From assembly GCF_010977575.1 (NCBI RefSeq), contig NZ_CP048812.1, positions 558,001 to 622,000 on the forward strand: a stretch of DNA of 64,000 nucleotides, given 5' to 3'. Shown piece after piece: positions 8,614 to 18,003 of this stretch. The DNA comes from Halomonas socia (GTDB lineage: Bacteria > Pseudomonadota > Gammaproteobacteria > Pseudomonadales > Halomonadaceae). A program made the translations under genes and the position numbers. Numbering within the stretch: position 1 is the stretch's first letter; each line of letters starts with the position of its first letter. Below the pieces are notes generated by a model, which did no database searches, was not told the DNA's origin, and saw nothing but the letters and a program-made list of their open reading frames with translations.

Positions 8614-9582
8614 TCACCTCAGTAGAGGGCATTCGTCTTCCGTTTTCAGATCAACCAATTGCTTTGAATCTCTCCACAACCTGGCGGCACGCTCTTCGTC
8701 ATACGACATCGTTGCAGAACGCATTTCATTGAACGAACCGTCGTTGACCTGGAAATACTTGCCGGAGCCGTGGGTATAGGCCGGATCGATAGCCAGCTTT
8801 GCCAGGGATGCTCCCGAGAGGTCGAGGCTTCCCACCGTTATGCCGGCGCGTTTCATCATCCACTTGGCGAAAGCCGAACGGGCGATCATCCGCAAAGGCG
8901 CCGGCAGGCCGCGCAGGAACCCCGTCTCCGATATGGAACCGGGATCGAAGGCGATCGAGGAGATACCGCTACCGGCTTTCCGCAGGCGTCGATGCAATTC
9001 ATATGCGAACAGGATGATGCATAGCTTCGCTGTGGCATAGCGAACGCCGGCCGAAAGAGGTTTGCCGCCATCCTTGCCGGTAGCCGCGAGCATCCCGGCG
9101 TCGGGCTCCACAGCGGGCCCGACCGCCTTGCCGTCCCGTGTGTCGGGATCGTGTGTCCCGCTCGCCGTGAACACGATACGGCCATTGTCCGCCAGCGTGT
9201 CGATCAGCAGGTGGACCAGCAGGAAATGGCCGAGGTAATTGCTCGCGAAAGTTTCCTCGTATCCTTCCAGACTGTACTGAACCGCTCCGAAAGCGCGCCC
9301 TCCTGCGTTGCAAAGAATCGCCTGGAGTGGCTCCACATCGCCGCTTTTCAGCAGCGACCGGAACTGTGCAGCGGCCTCTCTGACAGAAACCAATGAAGAG
9401 GTATCGAGTTGCAGTATGCTGACTTTCGTGCCGTGATCTTGCCGAAGCTGATTCGCGACTTCCTTCATGCGATCGGGGCTTCGGCCGGCGAGCACGATAT
9501 GTTCAATCGAATCCAAAGCGAGTCGTTTGACACATTCCAGCCCGATCCCGCTGTGACCACCTGTGATCAATACAGTTGACAT
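8614..9582 (-). CDS. SDR oxidoreductase, protochlorophyllide-reductase/WWOX-like subgroup
   Basis: A 322-residue, longer SDR. It shows GGHSGIGLE at the N-terminus, a LCNAGG motif, the Ser in VFTASGTHD, and a Tyr-Lys pair in VRYATAKL that departs slightly from classical YxxxK spacing context. The extended C-terminus is typical of the light-dependent-reductase-like SDR subgroup. It follows the next SDR (9638-10396) by 55 bases on the same strand and is probably in the same operon. Confidence 0.85.
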   Translation of the reverse strand: MSTVLITGGHSGIGLECVKRLALDSIEHIVLAGRSPDRMKEVANQLRQDHGTKVSILQLDTSSLVSVREAAAQFRSLLKSGDVEPLQAILCNAGGRAFGAVQYSLEGYEETFASNYLGHFLLVHLLIDTLADNGRIVFTASGTHDPDTRDGKAVGPAVEPDAGMLAATGKDGGKPLSAGVRYATAKLCIILFAYELHRRLRKAGSGISSIAFDPGSISETGFLRGLPAPLRMIARSAFAKWMMKRAGITVGSLDLSGASLAKLAIDPAYTHGSGKYFQVNDGSFNEMRSATMSYDEERAARLWRDSKQLVDLKTEDECPLLR

Positions 9583-9637
9583 TCCGTATTCTCGTTCATG
9601 CTGTTCAGCGTTGAGGTCAATGAGGTCCAGGAAGAGA

Positions 9638-10396
9638 TCACCACGGAAGCAAGCCGTTCGTATGCGAGAAGGTACCTGTCGGCCCGTCGGGCCCGATCAG
9701 CGCAAGGCGCACCGCCTCGCGGGCGCCTTCTTCGACCGTCTCCGTGCCTGAATATTTGTTGAGGTTCGTCCTGGTGAAGCCCGGGGAGACGGCGTTGACC
9801 TTGATCCCGTCCTCTTCCAGCTCGACCGCCATGGCAAGCGTCATGGCGTTGAGGCCCGTTTTCGATGCCGCATAGACGGGCGTGTACATCGGACGGTGGG
9901 AGTTGGCCGGATCCGCGTTCAGCATCAGCGACCCGGCCCCGCTCGACACATTGACGATATTGGCATGCGGCGCTTCGCGCAGCATCGGCACCATCGCCTG
10001 GTAAACGGCGAGCGGGCCGAATACGTTGGTCTCCCACACCGCCCGCATCTCGTCAAAAGAGACAACGCTGGGGCGGGTCGTGCGCGCATAGTCCTCGAGC
10101 GACATGCCCGCTTCCCAGCTCGTGTTCGAGATGGCCGCGTTGTTGACGAGCACATCGAGACGGCCAAACGCGCTGCGGATATGCTCCGCCGCGGCGGCGA
10201 TCGAAGCGCGATCCGTCACGTCGAGCTGGATGGCGCGCGCGTCTCCCTCGATCTCGGCCGCCGCAGCCTCACCGCGTGCGAGATTGCGCGACCCCACGAG
10301 AGCGGTGAAGCCCTTCGATGCGAGTTCTTTTGCGATCTGAAGACCGATTCCCTGGTTGGCCCCGGTGACCAGGGCGACGGGTTTATCGTGTGCCAT
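9638..10396 (-). CDS. SDR oxidoreductase
   Basis: A 252-residue SDR with GANQGIGLQ, VNNAAIS, NVSSGAG and YAASKTG motifs, so both the cofactor site and the catalytic Ser-Tyr-Lys are intact. It resembles carbonyl-reductase-like SDRs. It is the first gene of a two-SDR minus-strand unit, divergent from the AraC regulator starting at 10492, which is the likely regulator. Confidence 0.9.
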   Translation of the reverse strand: MAHDKPVALVTGANQGIGLQIAKELASKGFTALVGSRNLARGEAAAAEIEGDARAIQLDVTDRASIAAAAEHIRSAFGRLDVLVNNAAISNTSWEAGMSLEDYARTTRPSVVSFDEMRAVWETNVFGPLAVYQAMVPMLREAPHANIVNVSSGAGSLMLNADPANSHRPMYTPVYAASKTGLNAMTLAMAVELEEDGIKVNAVSPGFTRTNLNKYSGTETVEEGAREAVRLALIGPDGPTGTFSHTNGLLPW

Positions 10397-10491
10397 GATG
10401 ACTCCTGCAATTTGCGATGCTGAGAGTATGGCGTGCCATCACAGGATGATCTACAATATTACGTCCATATTTCTTTTTCATATGTCCGGAA

Positions 10492-11448
10492 ATGATCGAC
10501 CCGCTCGCCCAGGTGGTCACGCTCCTTCAACCCGTTGCCCCGTTCTCGAAACGGGTGAGCGGCGCTGGCCGTTGGTGCGTTCAGCGCACAGAGTTCGGAC
10601 GCCCCTTCTATTGCGCCATTCTTGAGGGGGAGTGCCGTCTTGCAACCGACGGCCACGACGAGATCGTTCTTCGGGGGGGAGATTTCGTGCTGATCCCCTC
10701 GGCGCATAACTTCACAATGTCTAGCCATATGCCAACAAGCGCCGAAGACATCGTTGCAATGCCTCACATGCTATCCGATGGTGAACACCGGCTCGGCAAC
10801 CCAGAAGGCCCTCCCGATGTTCACTTCCTGGTGGGTTACTGTGTTTTTCGCTCCCCGGATGCGGCTCTGCTCGCTTCGCTGCTGCCGCAGCTCGTGCATA
10901 TCCGAGGCGTCAATCGCCTGGCCACGCTCATGCAACTCGTAAGCGATGAATCGCGTGCACAGCGACCAGCGCGTGATGTTGTTCTGGAACGCCTGCTGGA
11001 AGTCCTGCTCATCGAGGCTCTTCGCTCCAGTGGACAGACAGATACATCGCTCGGGCTACTGCGCGGCCTTGCCGACGAACGCCTCGCCGTCGCTATTCGC
11101 CGGATGCATGAAAGTCCCGATCGGCCCTGGACGGTTGCGCAACTGGCAAAAGAAGCGACGCTCTCCCGGTCTGCGTTTTATGAACGGTTCGGCCGCGCAG
11201 TGGGCATCGCTCCGATGGAGTACCTGCTCGCCTGGCGTATGGCACTGGCCAGGGACTGGCTGCGCAGAGGAAAAACCAGCATCGCTGAAATCGCCGAACG
11301 AGTCGGCTACAGCTCCGCGAGCACGTTCAGCGTCGCCTTCGCCCGCCATGTCGGACTACCGCCTGCCCGCTACGCCCGGGACGAGCCGTTCGACAGGATG
11401 CCGCAGGCCGAAGCCGGAAACTCCACGAAGGCCGGGCCGATCACTTGA
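10492..11448 (+). CDS. AraC-family regulator with cupin_6-type sensor domain
   Basis: A 318-residue regulator. The N-terminal half resembles the AraC cupin_6 ligand-binding domain (CVQRTEFGRPFYCAILEGEC, then GDFVLIPSAHNF). The C-terminal half is a double helix-turn-helix with the ERVGYSSASTFSVAFARHVG signature. It faces away from the SDR pair beginning at 10396, with 95 bases between the starts, and is the obvious candidate for controlling them. Confidence 0.9.
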   Translation: MIDPLAQVVTLLQPVAPFSKRVSGAGRWCVQRTEFGRPFYCAILEGECRLATDGHDEIVLRGGDFVLIPSAHNFTMSSHMPTSAEDIVAMPHMLSDGEHRLGNPEGPPDVHFLVGYCVFRSPDAALLASLLPQLVHIRGVNRLATLMQLVSDESRAQRPARDVVLERLLEVLLIEALRSSGQTDTSLGLLRGLADERLAVAIRRMHESPDRPWTVAQLAKEATLSRSAFYERFGRAVGIAPMEYLLAWRMALARDWLRRGKTSIAEIAERVGYSSASTFSVAFARHVGLPPARYARDEPFDRMPQAEAGNSTKAGPIT

Positions 11449-11527
11449 GCCACGGCTCCTGGGCAAGTAATCCAGGACGCTCAGCTGCTCTGCCACGGCA
11501 TGATATCGAGCGCCTGCCGCCCTCTCC

Positions 11528-12523
11528 TCAAGGACCAACCGGACATCGCACCTTGCGCTGATAGGCTTCGACGATCTCTGCGAGGACGGACACGGCTAGC
11601 GCCGACGCCTCACGCATCGAAGGGATCAAACCGACGGGGCCACGGATGCGTTCGATCCGTCGCTCGGCGATACCGGCCGCACGCAGCTTCTCGCAGCGCC
11701 GGGCGTGAGTCGTCTTGCTGCCAACGGCACCGATATAGAAGGCCGGACCGGTGAGAGCCTGGACAAGGAGCGGTTCCTCCCAGTCGACATCATGGAAGGC
11801 AAGGAGAAAGGCCGTCCATGAATCGTCGTCAAGAGCCGGCAGCGTCGACGGAACCGTCAGCTTCGTGACTTGGTCGATTCCCAGACGTTGAGCGTCCAGG
11901 AGTTCGGCGCCGTCGCGGAGTTGTAGCTCGGTTTGGATGCCGCTCGCCGTCGCCAGCCGGGCTAGCGCCAGGCTGTCGGCCCCACGCCCGGCAATGCGCA
12001 GGCGGAGCTTGGGCGTATAGCGGAAGGACAACGCATTTGTCTCTGCCATATGCCCCACTCCGAGATCGCCGGATGGCGAAAGCGTGAGCGTCACCGGCTG
12101 GCGCGAGGCAAGGCGGTCATGGCACACCCGCAGGACACTAACGTCCGCCTCCGGGAGTATGCAAACCTCGATCGCACCGCCGCAGGGGAGCGGCAAGTCG
12201 ATGAAAGGCGAGCCATTGCCGTATCTCAGACACTCGACCCACCCCGAGCGAAGCGCCTGCCGAGCATGATTCACCACATCCGCGTCGATGCATCCACCTG
12301 AGAGGTAACCGCAACTGTCACCCGCCGCGGACACGGCCATCAGGGCGCCCGGCGCTCGTACGGCGCCACCCTCCGTCGCCGTCACGACGACGAGTGCGAC
12401 CGCCCCCGCCTTGCGCCAGGCGAGCCATTGGTCAAGGACATCCTGTGCATGTTCCAGATACACATGTTCAAGATACATAGTGGGCCTCGACGATTTGTCT
12501 TCGTCAGCGCTAACCCTGGACAT
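11528..12523 (-). CDS. XdhC-family molybdenum cofactor insertion protein
   Basis: About 331 residues. It has the N-terminal XdhC/CoxI domain (TATEGGAVRAPGALM, YLSGGCIDADV) and the C-terminal Rossmann domain (YIGAVGSKTTHARR, RIRGPVGL). Such proteins bind and protect the sulfurated molybdenum cofactor and load it into xanthine-dehydrogenase-type enzymes. The gene overlaps the end of the molybdenum subunit gene by 14 bases if ATG 12523 is used. A start at 12478 (MYLEHVYLEHAQD) is possible; that N-terminus contains an imperfect 15-base tandem duplication. The position behind its client enzyme fits the role. Confidence 0.88.
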   Translation of the reverse strand: MSRVSADEDKSSRPTMYLEHVYLEHAQDVLDQWLAWRKAGAVALVVVTATEGGAVRAPGALMAVSAAGDSCGYLSGGCIDADVVNHARQALRSGWVECLRYGNGSPFIDLPLPCGGAIEVCILPEADVSVLRVCHDRLASRQPVTLTLSPSGDLGVGHMAETNALSFRYTPKLRLRIAGRGADSLALARLATASGIQTELQLRDGAELLDAQRLGIDQVTKLTVPSTLPALDDDSWTAFLLAFHDVDWEEPLLVQALTGPAFYIGAVGSKTTHARRCEKLRAAGIAERRIERIRGPVGLIPSMREASALAVSVLAEIVEAYQRKVRCPVGP

Positions 12524-14672
12524 GATCGGTCAACGGCAGGTGGCGGATTCGCTGCTGCGTGGCGGCGAACAGCGCGTTGGCCAGCGCCGGCGCGAGCGGA
12601 GGAACGCCCGGCTCGCCGACGCCGCCCAAGGGAGAGCCGATCTCGACGAGGCTCACCGCCACCGATGGCGCCTCCCCGATACGCAGCAGTGGATAGTCAT
12701 GGAAGTTCGATTGTTCCGCATGGCCGTCGCGGAGGGTGACCTTCTGCCTCAGCGCCGCGCCGAGCGCATCGATGACGGAGCCCTGCATCTGCGCCTCTAC
12801 CTGGCCCGGATTGATCGCACGTCCGCAGTCGATAGCCGCATGGACCCGTTCCACATGGATACCTGCATCGTCGACCCGTGCCTCAACCACCTGGGCGACG
12901 CAGGAGCCGTAGCTTTCGACCACCGCCAGGCCACGACCCATTCCCTCTGAAGCCAGTTCGCTCCATCGCGACATCTCAGCGACCCGGTCGAGGACAGCGA
13001 GCATTCTTGCCTGCTCGGTGCAATGGCTTCTGCGAAACTCCAGCGGATCGCGGCCCGTTGCTGCTGCACACTCATCCATAAAGCTTTCCAGGAAGAAGCC
13101 GTTGAAGGAGTAGGCAATCGAACGCCAGGCGCAGAGCGGGACCGGCAGATCGACCACGGCGTGCTCTATGACAAGGTTCGGGATGACATAGGACATGTCC
13201 GATAGCCCACCGAGCGAGAACGGATCGAAATTCGCGAGGTTGCCCGTCGCCTGCGCCATCTGCTCGGGATCCATACCGTATTCGCGGCCCATCTGCGGCC
13301 CGGCGACGCGAATGCGCATGCCGATGATATTGCCGGTATCGTCCAGGGCCGCGCGGACGCGGCACATCATCGTTTGGCGGTACCGCCCCTGCTGAACGTC
13401 GTCCTCGCGGGCCCACAGCACCTTGACCGGCCGGCCACCGACGGCGCGGCTGGCGAGTGCGGCCTGAAGGGCGATCTCGCCATGCGTCTTGCGGCCAAAG
13501 CCGCCGCCCAGATAGGTGGTATTGATGAAGAGCCGTTCGGCCGGCACCTGCAATGCGTTCTCGAGCGTCCTGCGGACCATGTCGTGGCCCTGGGTGCCGA
13601 TCCATAGCGCCGTGCGCTCCTCGGTGGATTCCGCCGTGCAGTTGATCGGCTCCATGCATACATGCGCGAGCAGTGGCACCGAGTACTCGGCTTCGACGAC
13701 CTGGCCTCCCGTTGGCAAGGTCGCCTCAGCGTCGCCACGTAGCGTCGAGACCGGCACATCGGCTCGATCCAGTCCCTCACGCAGCATTGTATCGATCGCA
13801 TCGGTGGAGAGGTCGTCGGCGGAGGTTTGTGTAAAGGCGATATCGAGCGCATCGGCAGCCTGCTTGGCCTGCCACCAGGAGTCGGCGACGACCACCGCGC
13901 CGCGCGGTACGCGAACCACTGCCACCACACCCGGCATCGCGGAGACGCTGCTCTCGTCGATCGCCTCCACCTCGGCGGAGAAGACCGGGGCGAGCCGGGC
14001 GGCGCCATACAATGTGCCTTCGCGCTCAACGTCCATCGCGTACACCGCCTTTCCTGTCACCTTCGCCGGTGTATCGAGGCGCGGTACCACGCGCCCGGTC
14101 AGCGTTCGTTGGTCGTCGGGACGCAGGGTCGGCTCCTCCGGCACCGGCAGCGTTATGGCGTCTTCGACCAGCTCCCCGAAGGGAAGGCTACGCTCGGATG
14201 CGGCGTGGAGGATGAAGCCGTTCTCGGCCTGCAACGTCGCGGGTTCCACGCCGAGCCGCATGCCTGCAGCCTGGGTCAACATCTCCCGCGCCTGCGCAGC
14301 CGCGCGGCGCAACGGGTCGTACCAGGCACGGATGCCATACGACCCCACGGAGAGCATCTGGCCGGACGGAAGCCTGTAGTCAGGCGCCGGTTGCTTCGGC
14401 ATGTCAACGATGATGCTCGGCCAGTCGGCGCCCAGCTCCTCGGCGAGCACCTGGGCCTGCCCCGTATGGGTCCCCTGGCCCATTTCGCAGGTGGGCAGCA
14501 GGAAAGTCACCTGGCCGCTCGTATCGATGCGGATAAAGGCTTGCGAGAAGCCCGCCGTTTCGCTCTGCCCTGCCCATGCTGGCAGCCGCAGGGGAATGAC
14601 GAGGGCGGCGCCGGCCGCGATGGCACCGGCCAGGAAGGACCGACGGGTGAGGGTGAAATGTTGCGGTTTCAT
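12510..14672 (-). CDS. molybdopterin-binding subunit of a xanthine-dehydrogenase-family hydroxylase (isoquinoline 1-oxidoreductase beta type)
   Basis: A 720-residue catalytic subunit beginning with a twin-arginine signal (LTRRSFLAG and a hydrophobic stretch), so it is likely exported folded. Molybdenum-site segments include EMGQGTHTG, the glycine-rich LGGGFGRKTHGE, and the C-terminal GVGEPGVPPLA, whose Glu is the expected catalytic base. The gene follows the iron-sulfur subunit by 48 bases. No FAD subunit is present, so electrons probably leave via the 2Fe-2S subunit to a cytochrome or other membrane acceptor, as in isoquinoline oxidoreductase-type enzymes. The substrate is unknown; N-heterocycles or aldehydes are typical. 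Confidence 0.9.
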   Translation of the reverse strand: MKPQHFTLTRRSFLAGAIAAGAALVIPLRLPAWAGQSETAGFSQAFIRIDTSGQVTFLLPTCEMGQGTHTGQAQVLAEELGADWPSIIVDMPKQPAPDYRLPSGQMLSVGSYGIRAWYDPLRRAAAQAREMLTQAAGMRLGVEPATLQAENGFILHAASERSLPFGELVEDAITLPVPEEPTLRPDDQRTLTGRVVPRLDTPAKVTGKAVYAMDVEREGTLYGAARLAPVFSAEVEAIDESSVSAMPGVVAVVRVPRGAVVVADSWWQAKQAADALDIAFTQTSADDLSTDAIDTMLREGLDRADVPVSTLRGDAEATLPTGGQVVEAEYSVPLLAHVCMEPINCTAESTEERTALWIGTQGHDMVRRTLENALQVPAERLFINTTYLGGGFGRKTHGEIALQAALASRAVGGRPVKVLWAREDDVQQGRYRQTMMCRVRAALDDTGNIIGMRIRVAGPQMGREYGMDPEQMAQATGNLANFDPFSLGGLSDMSYVIPNLVIEHAVVDLPVPLCAWRSIAYSFNGFFLESFMDECAAATGRDPLEFRRSHCTEQARMLAVLDRVAEMSRWSELASEGMGRGLAVVESYGSCVAQVVEARVDDAGIHVERVHAAIDCGRAINPGQVEAQMQGSVIDALGAALRQKVTLRDGHAEQSNFHDYPLLRIGEAPSVAVSLVEIGSPLGGVGEPGVPPLAPALANALFAATQQRIRHLPLTDHVQG

Positions 14673-14720
14673 CGTGCTACTGCCCCCTTGGATAAGCGCG
14701 TTGATGTAAAGCGGAGCTCG

Positions 14721-15170
14721 TTAGCCCTCAGCAGCACGGTGAATGGCCGCCCGAATGCGTACATAGGTGCCGCAGCGACACAGATTGCCGCGCATCGCTT
14801 CATCGATCTCCGCATCGGAAGGGCTCGGATTTTGCGCCAGCAGTGCGGCCGCGCTCATGACCTGCCCGCTCTGGCAATAGCCGCACTGCGGTACGTCCAT
14901 CTCCGTCCATGCCCGCTGAACGGGATGCGAGCCATCCTCGGACAACCCTTCGATGGTGGTGACGTCCCGGCCTTCGGCGCCGGATAACGGGAAGACACAG
15001 GCGCGCATCGGTTCGCCATCGACATGGACCGTGCACGCACCACACTGTGCGACGCCGCAACCGAACTTGGTGCCGGTGAGCTTCAGTTGCTCTCGGACCA
15101 CCCAGAGCAGCGGCGTAGCCGGCGCGGCGGCGACCTCGACCGCACGCCCGTTGATCGTGAATGCTGTCAT
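14721..15170 (-). CDS. 2Fe-2S subunit of the molybdenum hydroxylase
   Basis: A 149-residue small subunit with the plant-type 2Fe-2S motif ([18 protein letters not shown]) and the second, helical 2Fe-2S site ([21 protein letters not shown]). It transfers electrons from the molybdenum centre. It has no signal of its own, so it would be carried out with the Tat-tagged large subunit encoded just downstream. Order on this strand: 2Fe-2S subunit, molybdenum subunit, XdhC factor. Confidence 0.93.
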   Translation of the reverse strand: MTAFTINGRAVEVAAAPATPLLWVVREQLKLTGTKFGCGVAQCGACTVHVDGEPMRACVFPLSGAEGRDVTTIEGLSEDGSHPVQRAWTEMDVPQCGYCQSGQVMSAAALLAQNPSPSDAEIDEAMRGNLCRCGTYVRIRAAIHRAAEG

Positions 15171-15222
15171 GAGTGCTTCTCCTCGGCCTGGTCTCTGGTT
15201 GCGTGACGGAATGCGCTTGCGC

Positions 15223-15963
15223 TTAGTGTGCGTTGAGCATCTCGAGCGCTTGATCGAAGTGTCCGTCGCGCTCCGCCCAGCGCAGGAAGTTCACCTGCTC
15301 CACCAGAATCTCCCTGGGCGTCGGCTGTCCACGGAACAGCGCCATGACCTCGTCGATGAACTCATCGAGGGGCATGGCGTGAGCGGGTCGACTGGCCGGG
15401 TTGAGCTCGGTATGCACCGCGGGCGGCGCAAGCTCGATGACCTCAATCTTGCCCTTCAACTGTTCGCGCAAGGACACGGTGTAGGAATGCAGCGCCGCCT
15501 TGGTGGCGTTGTAGGTCGGCGTGCTGCTCAGTGGAACGAAGGCCAGGCCGGACGATACATTGACGATCGCTGCATCAGGCTGATTCACCAAATGGTCGGT
15601 CAGCGCATTGGTCAGCCGGATCGGCCCGAGAAGGTTGGTGACGACGGTCTGCTCGGAATCGTGCAGGTCGCGGGTCCTGGTCAGGTCCTCACGCCGCATG
15701 ATGCCGGCATTGTTGATCAGGACGTTAAGGCTGGGATACTCGGCGACGACACGGTCGGCCAAGGCCGTGATGGCCTCCGGATCCTCGACATCCAGGACCA
15801 TGGCGTGCATATTCCGCCGGCCGGCAATCGTTGCCTCCAGCGTCTCCAGGCGTCGCCCAACGACGATCACGGTATTGCCAAGCGCGTTGAAGCGTCGAGC
15901 GAGTTCGCGGCCGATCCCGGAACCGCCCCCGGTAACGAGCATGGTGTTTTCAGATGTCTTCAC
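15223..15963 (-). CDS. SDR oxidoreductase, DltE-like
   Basis: A 246-residue SDR with [26 protein letters not shown] and a YNATKAAL Tyr-Lys pair, matching the DltE-like subgroup. The start chosen is GTG 15963 ([13 protein letters not shown]), because an AGAGGA box lies just upstream and the longer frame's extra 48 residues do not look like SDR sequence. It ends 52 bases before the 2Fe-2S subunit and probably leads that operon. The divergent AraC gene at 16198 may regulate it. Confidence 0.87.
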   Translation of the reverse strand: MKTSENTMLVTGGGSGIGRELARRFNALGNTVIVVGRRLETLEATIAGRRNMHAMVLDVEDPEAITALADRVVAEYPSLNVLINNAGIMRREDLTRTRDLHDSEQTVVTNLLGPIRLTNALTDHLVNQPDAAIVNVSSGLAFVPLSSTPTYNATKAALHSYTVSLREQLKGKIEVIELAPPAVHTELNPASRPAHAMPLDEFIDEVMALFRGQPTPREILVEQVNFLRWAERDGHFDQALEMLNAH

Positions 15964-16137
15964 TGTTTCGTCCTCTATCTGCTCATGGACCAACGCAATC
16001 AATTCGGCCGGTACGCCCGCTCCGTGCAGTCGCCTTCGACACCGCAGGCACTGCGACTGCGTTGGCATTGACGTTGTAACAATTCGGCGAGCGACAGCGC
16101 TTGCCACCTCCTGCGCAAGACTTGCCTGATCCTGCAG

Positions 16138-16162
16138 TGGTGGTGAACGACTCTCACCACCA
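16138..16162. promoter_or_regulatory. perfect 9-7-9 inverted repeat in front of an AraC-family gene
   Basis: TGGTGGTGA, seven bases, then TCACCACCA. It lies in the intergenic space between the SDR start at 15963 and the AraC start at 16198, 35 bases before the latter. No T-run follows, so it is more likely an operator than a terminator. Confidence 0.45.
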
Positions 16163-16197
16163 TGCTAAGTTCGGGTCGAAAGACGGGAGAGATGCCT

Positions 16198-17136
16198 ATG
16201 AACTCGCTCAAACAGGCTGTCCAGACTTATGCCAGCCACCACGCCAACAGCGACGGCCTGGCGCTGACGCCGGTGTCGGGGCTGCGCATGATGCGCCTCG
16301 AGGCGCCCGCCGGCGACCTGCATTCGGTCTACAGGCCGCTGATTTGCCTGGTTCTCCAAGGTGCGAAACTCTTGATCGTCGGGAGGGAGGAACGAGTCTT
16401 CTACGCCGGTCAGTCCGTGATTGTGAGCGCCGATATGCCGGTCGTCGGACGGATCGTGCAAGCGAGCCGAAACGAGCCCTATCTGGCGATCGCGGTCGAG
16501 CTGGAGATGGCGACCTTACGCGAACTCGCCGCCCATATGGGTAGCCACCACCCACAGCGCCTCTCCAGAATGCCTACGTTATTCACCATAGACACCGAAG
16601 CCGCGCTGCTCGATTGTGCATCGCGGCTGATGCGCCTGCTGGATCACCCCGACGCGACGCCGCTCCTGCGCCCGGGCATCATGCGGGAATTGCATTATTG
16701 GCTCCTTTCGGGGCCTCACGGTACCGCCTTGCGGGCCCTGGCGGATCCGAACAGCCACGCGGGCCGTCTAGCCGCCGCCATCGCGATCCTCAGAGCCGAG
16801 TACCGGTCGCGCGTGCCCGTGGAACGGCTGGCGGAGGAAGCACGCATGAGCCTCACCGCGTTTCACAAGCACTTCAAGCACATGACCTCGCTGACGCCGG
16901 GGCAATACCAGAAGCGGCTACGTCTGATCGAAGCACGCCGCCTGATGCTCGACGAAGGTTCCTCAGCCAGCAACGCTGCCTTCGAAGTGGGCTACGAGAG
17001 CGTCTCGCAGTTTACCCGCGACTACGGCCGCCTGTTCCAGGCGCCGCCGAAACGCGACGTGCTGCGCGTACTGAGAGCTGCCGAGGTGGCCGGCCAAGAC
17101 GCAGCCGTATCGCAACGAGCAGGCGCCTTAACCTGA
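16198..17136 (+). CDS. AraC-family regulator with AraC_N-type sensor domain
   Basis: A 312-residue protein starting at ATG 16198, chosen because GGAGAG lies 6 bases upstream; ATG 16192 is too close to that box. The N-terminal AraC_N-like domain contains YRPLICLVLQGAKLL and PVVGRIVQAS. The C-terminal double helix-turn-helix is clear (MSLTAFHKHFKHMTSLTPGQ, YESVSQFTRDYGRLFQAPPK). It is divergent from the SDR and molybdenum hydroxylase genes, which it probably controls. Confidence 0.9.
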   Translation: MNSLKQAVQTYASHHANSDGLALTPVSGLRMMRLEAPAGDLHSVYRPLICLVLQGAKLLIVGREERVFYAGQSVIVSADMPVVGRIVQASRNEPYLAIAVELEMATLRELAAHMGSHHPQRLSRMPTLFTIDTEAALLDCASRLMRLLDHPDATPLLRPGIMRELHYWLLSGPHGTALRALADPNSHAGRLAAAIAILRAEYRSRVPVERLAEEARMSLTAFHKHFKHMTSLTPGQYQKRLRLIEARRLMLDEGSSASNAAFEVGYESVSQFTRDYGRLFQAPPKRDVLRVLRAAEVAGQDAAVSQRAGALT

Positions 17137-17231
17137 TACGATGGCTGGCCAGGGCGGCGCAATTCCAGCCACGCCACTGCCCATGCCAACGGTCCGAGCC
17201 CACCCAACGCACGCCCGCTCATATCAGCAGG

Positions 17232-17338
17232 ATGACGACATTGAACCAACTACTCGCCATGCGGGCGTTCGTCCGCGTCACCGAAACGGGCTCTTTCAAG
17301 CAAGCGGCGGATTCTCTGACGCTGTCCCCGAGCCTTGA
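17232..17338 (+). pseudogene. 5' stump of a LysR-family regulator
   Basis: Starting at ATG 17232, the first 34 codons read MTTLNQLLAMRAFVRVTETG and SFKQAADSLTLSPS, an unmistakable LysR helix-turn-helix start. The homology ends abruptly around 17335. From about 17370 the sequence is instead a copy of the RidA-type gene on the other strand. The gene has been cut by that insertion or rearrangement and is not functional. Confidence 0.75.
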
Positions 17339-17353
17339 TCGCGGTACGTCCTC

Positions 17354-17778
17354 TCAAACGATGGAGGCAAGTTCCGGTAGCACCGCCTCGGCCTCGATGG
17401 CGATCAGCCACTCCGGTTCGGAAAGGCCGTACACAATCAGCCATGTGGCGGCTGGCGGCGCCACAGAAAAGCGCTGCTGAAGTGCCTCTACCACCACCTG
17501 CTGATCATAGCGCGAGAACTCAGCCAGATAGATCCTCAGCATCACCACTCGAGACACGTCGCCGCCGAGACTCAGCAATAGCCGCTCGACATTGTCCAAC
17601 GCGGCCTCGGTCTGCTCGGCCAAGTTGGGGCCAGCCAGGTGGCCTTCGGCATCGACACCTGCTTGGCAGGATATTAATACCCGGTAACCTCCCTGCACCC
17701 AAACGGCTTGGCTATAGCCATCGACCAGGGTATCGGGTAGGTCGGGCGGGTTTAGGGGGCGTGTTTTATTCCATGCAT
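17354..17778 (-). pseudogene. RidA/YjgF family gene, degenerate copy 2
   Basis: A close relative of the broken RidA gene at 3019-3466. Residues from VQGGYRVLIS to IAIEAEAVLPE read in one frame. The ATG at 17778 gives only MHGIKHAP before a stop, because one base is missing a few codons in compared with copy 1. A GTG at 17698 could start a shortened protein lacking about 28 N-terminal residues. Because copies 1 and 2 have different frame breaks, both have probably lost selection independently. The 3' flank joins a truncated LysR gene. Confidence 0.75.
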
Positions 17779-17940
17779 TACTGCCTCCTGTTATGCCTAC
17801 TGGTTATGCCGGTATGAGCGATGGCGCCTTTCCCAACCTTGTAGCGTGTGGTTGCGCTCCCAAGAACCTAACGACAGCGCTACTTTCAACATGGCGGCAT
17901 GGACCGGAAGAATGGGTCAGAAAGTAGTTATCGATGTAAG

Positions 17941-17986
17941 CCTTACAGTGTTAGTCTTGGCAGCAACATTACCCTTACACTGTTAG
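17941..17986 (+). promoter_or_regulatory. two operator-like repeats before a TetR-family gene
   Basis: CCTTACAGTGTTAG (17941-17954) and CCTTACACTGTTAG (17973-17986) are direct repeats 32 bases apart. Each contains a near-perfect 13-base palindrome (CTNACA-N-TGTNAG). They lie directly upstream of the TetR-family start at 18004, where autorepression sites are expected. Confidence 0.6.
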
Positions 17987-18003
17987 CCTGGCAATAGGTG
18001 ATC

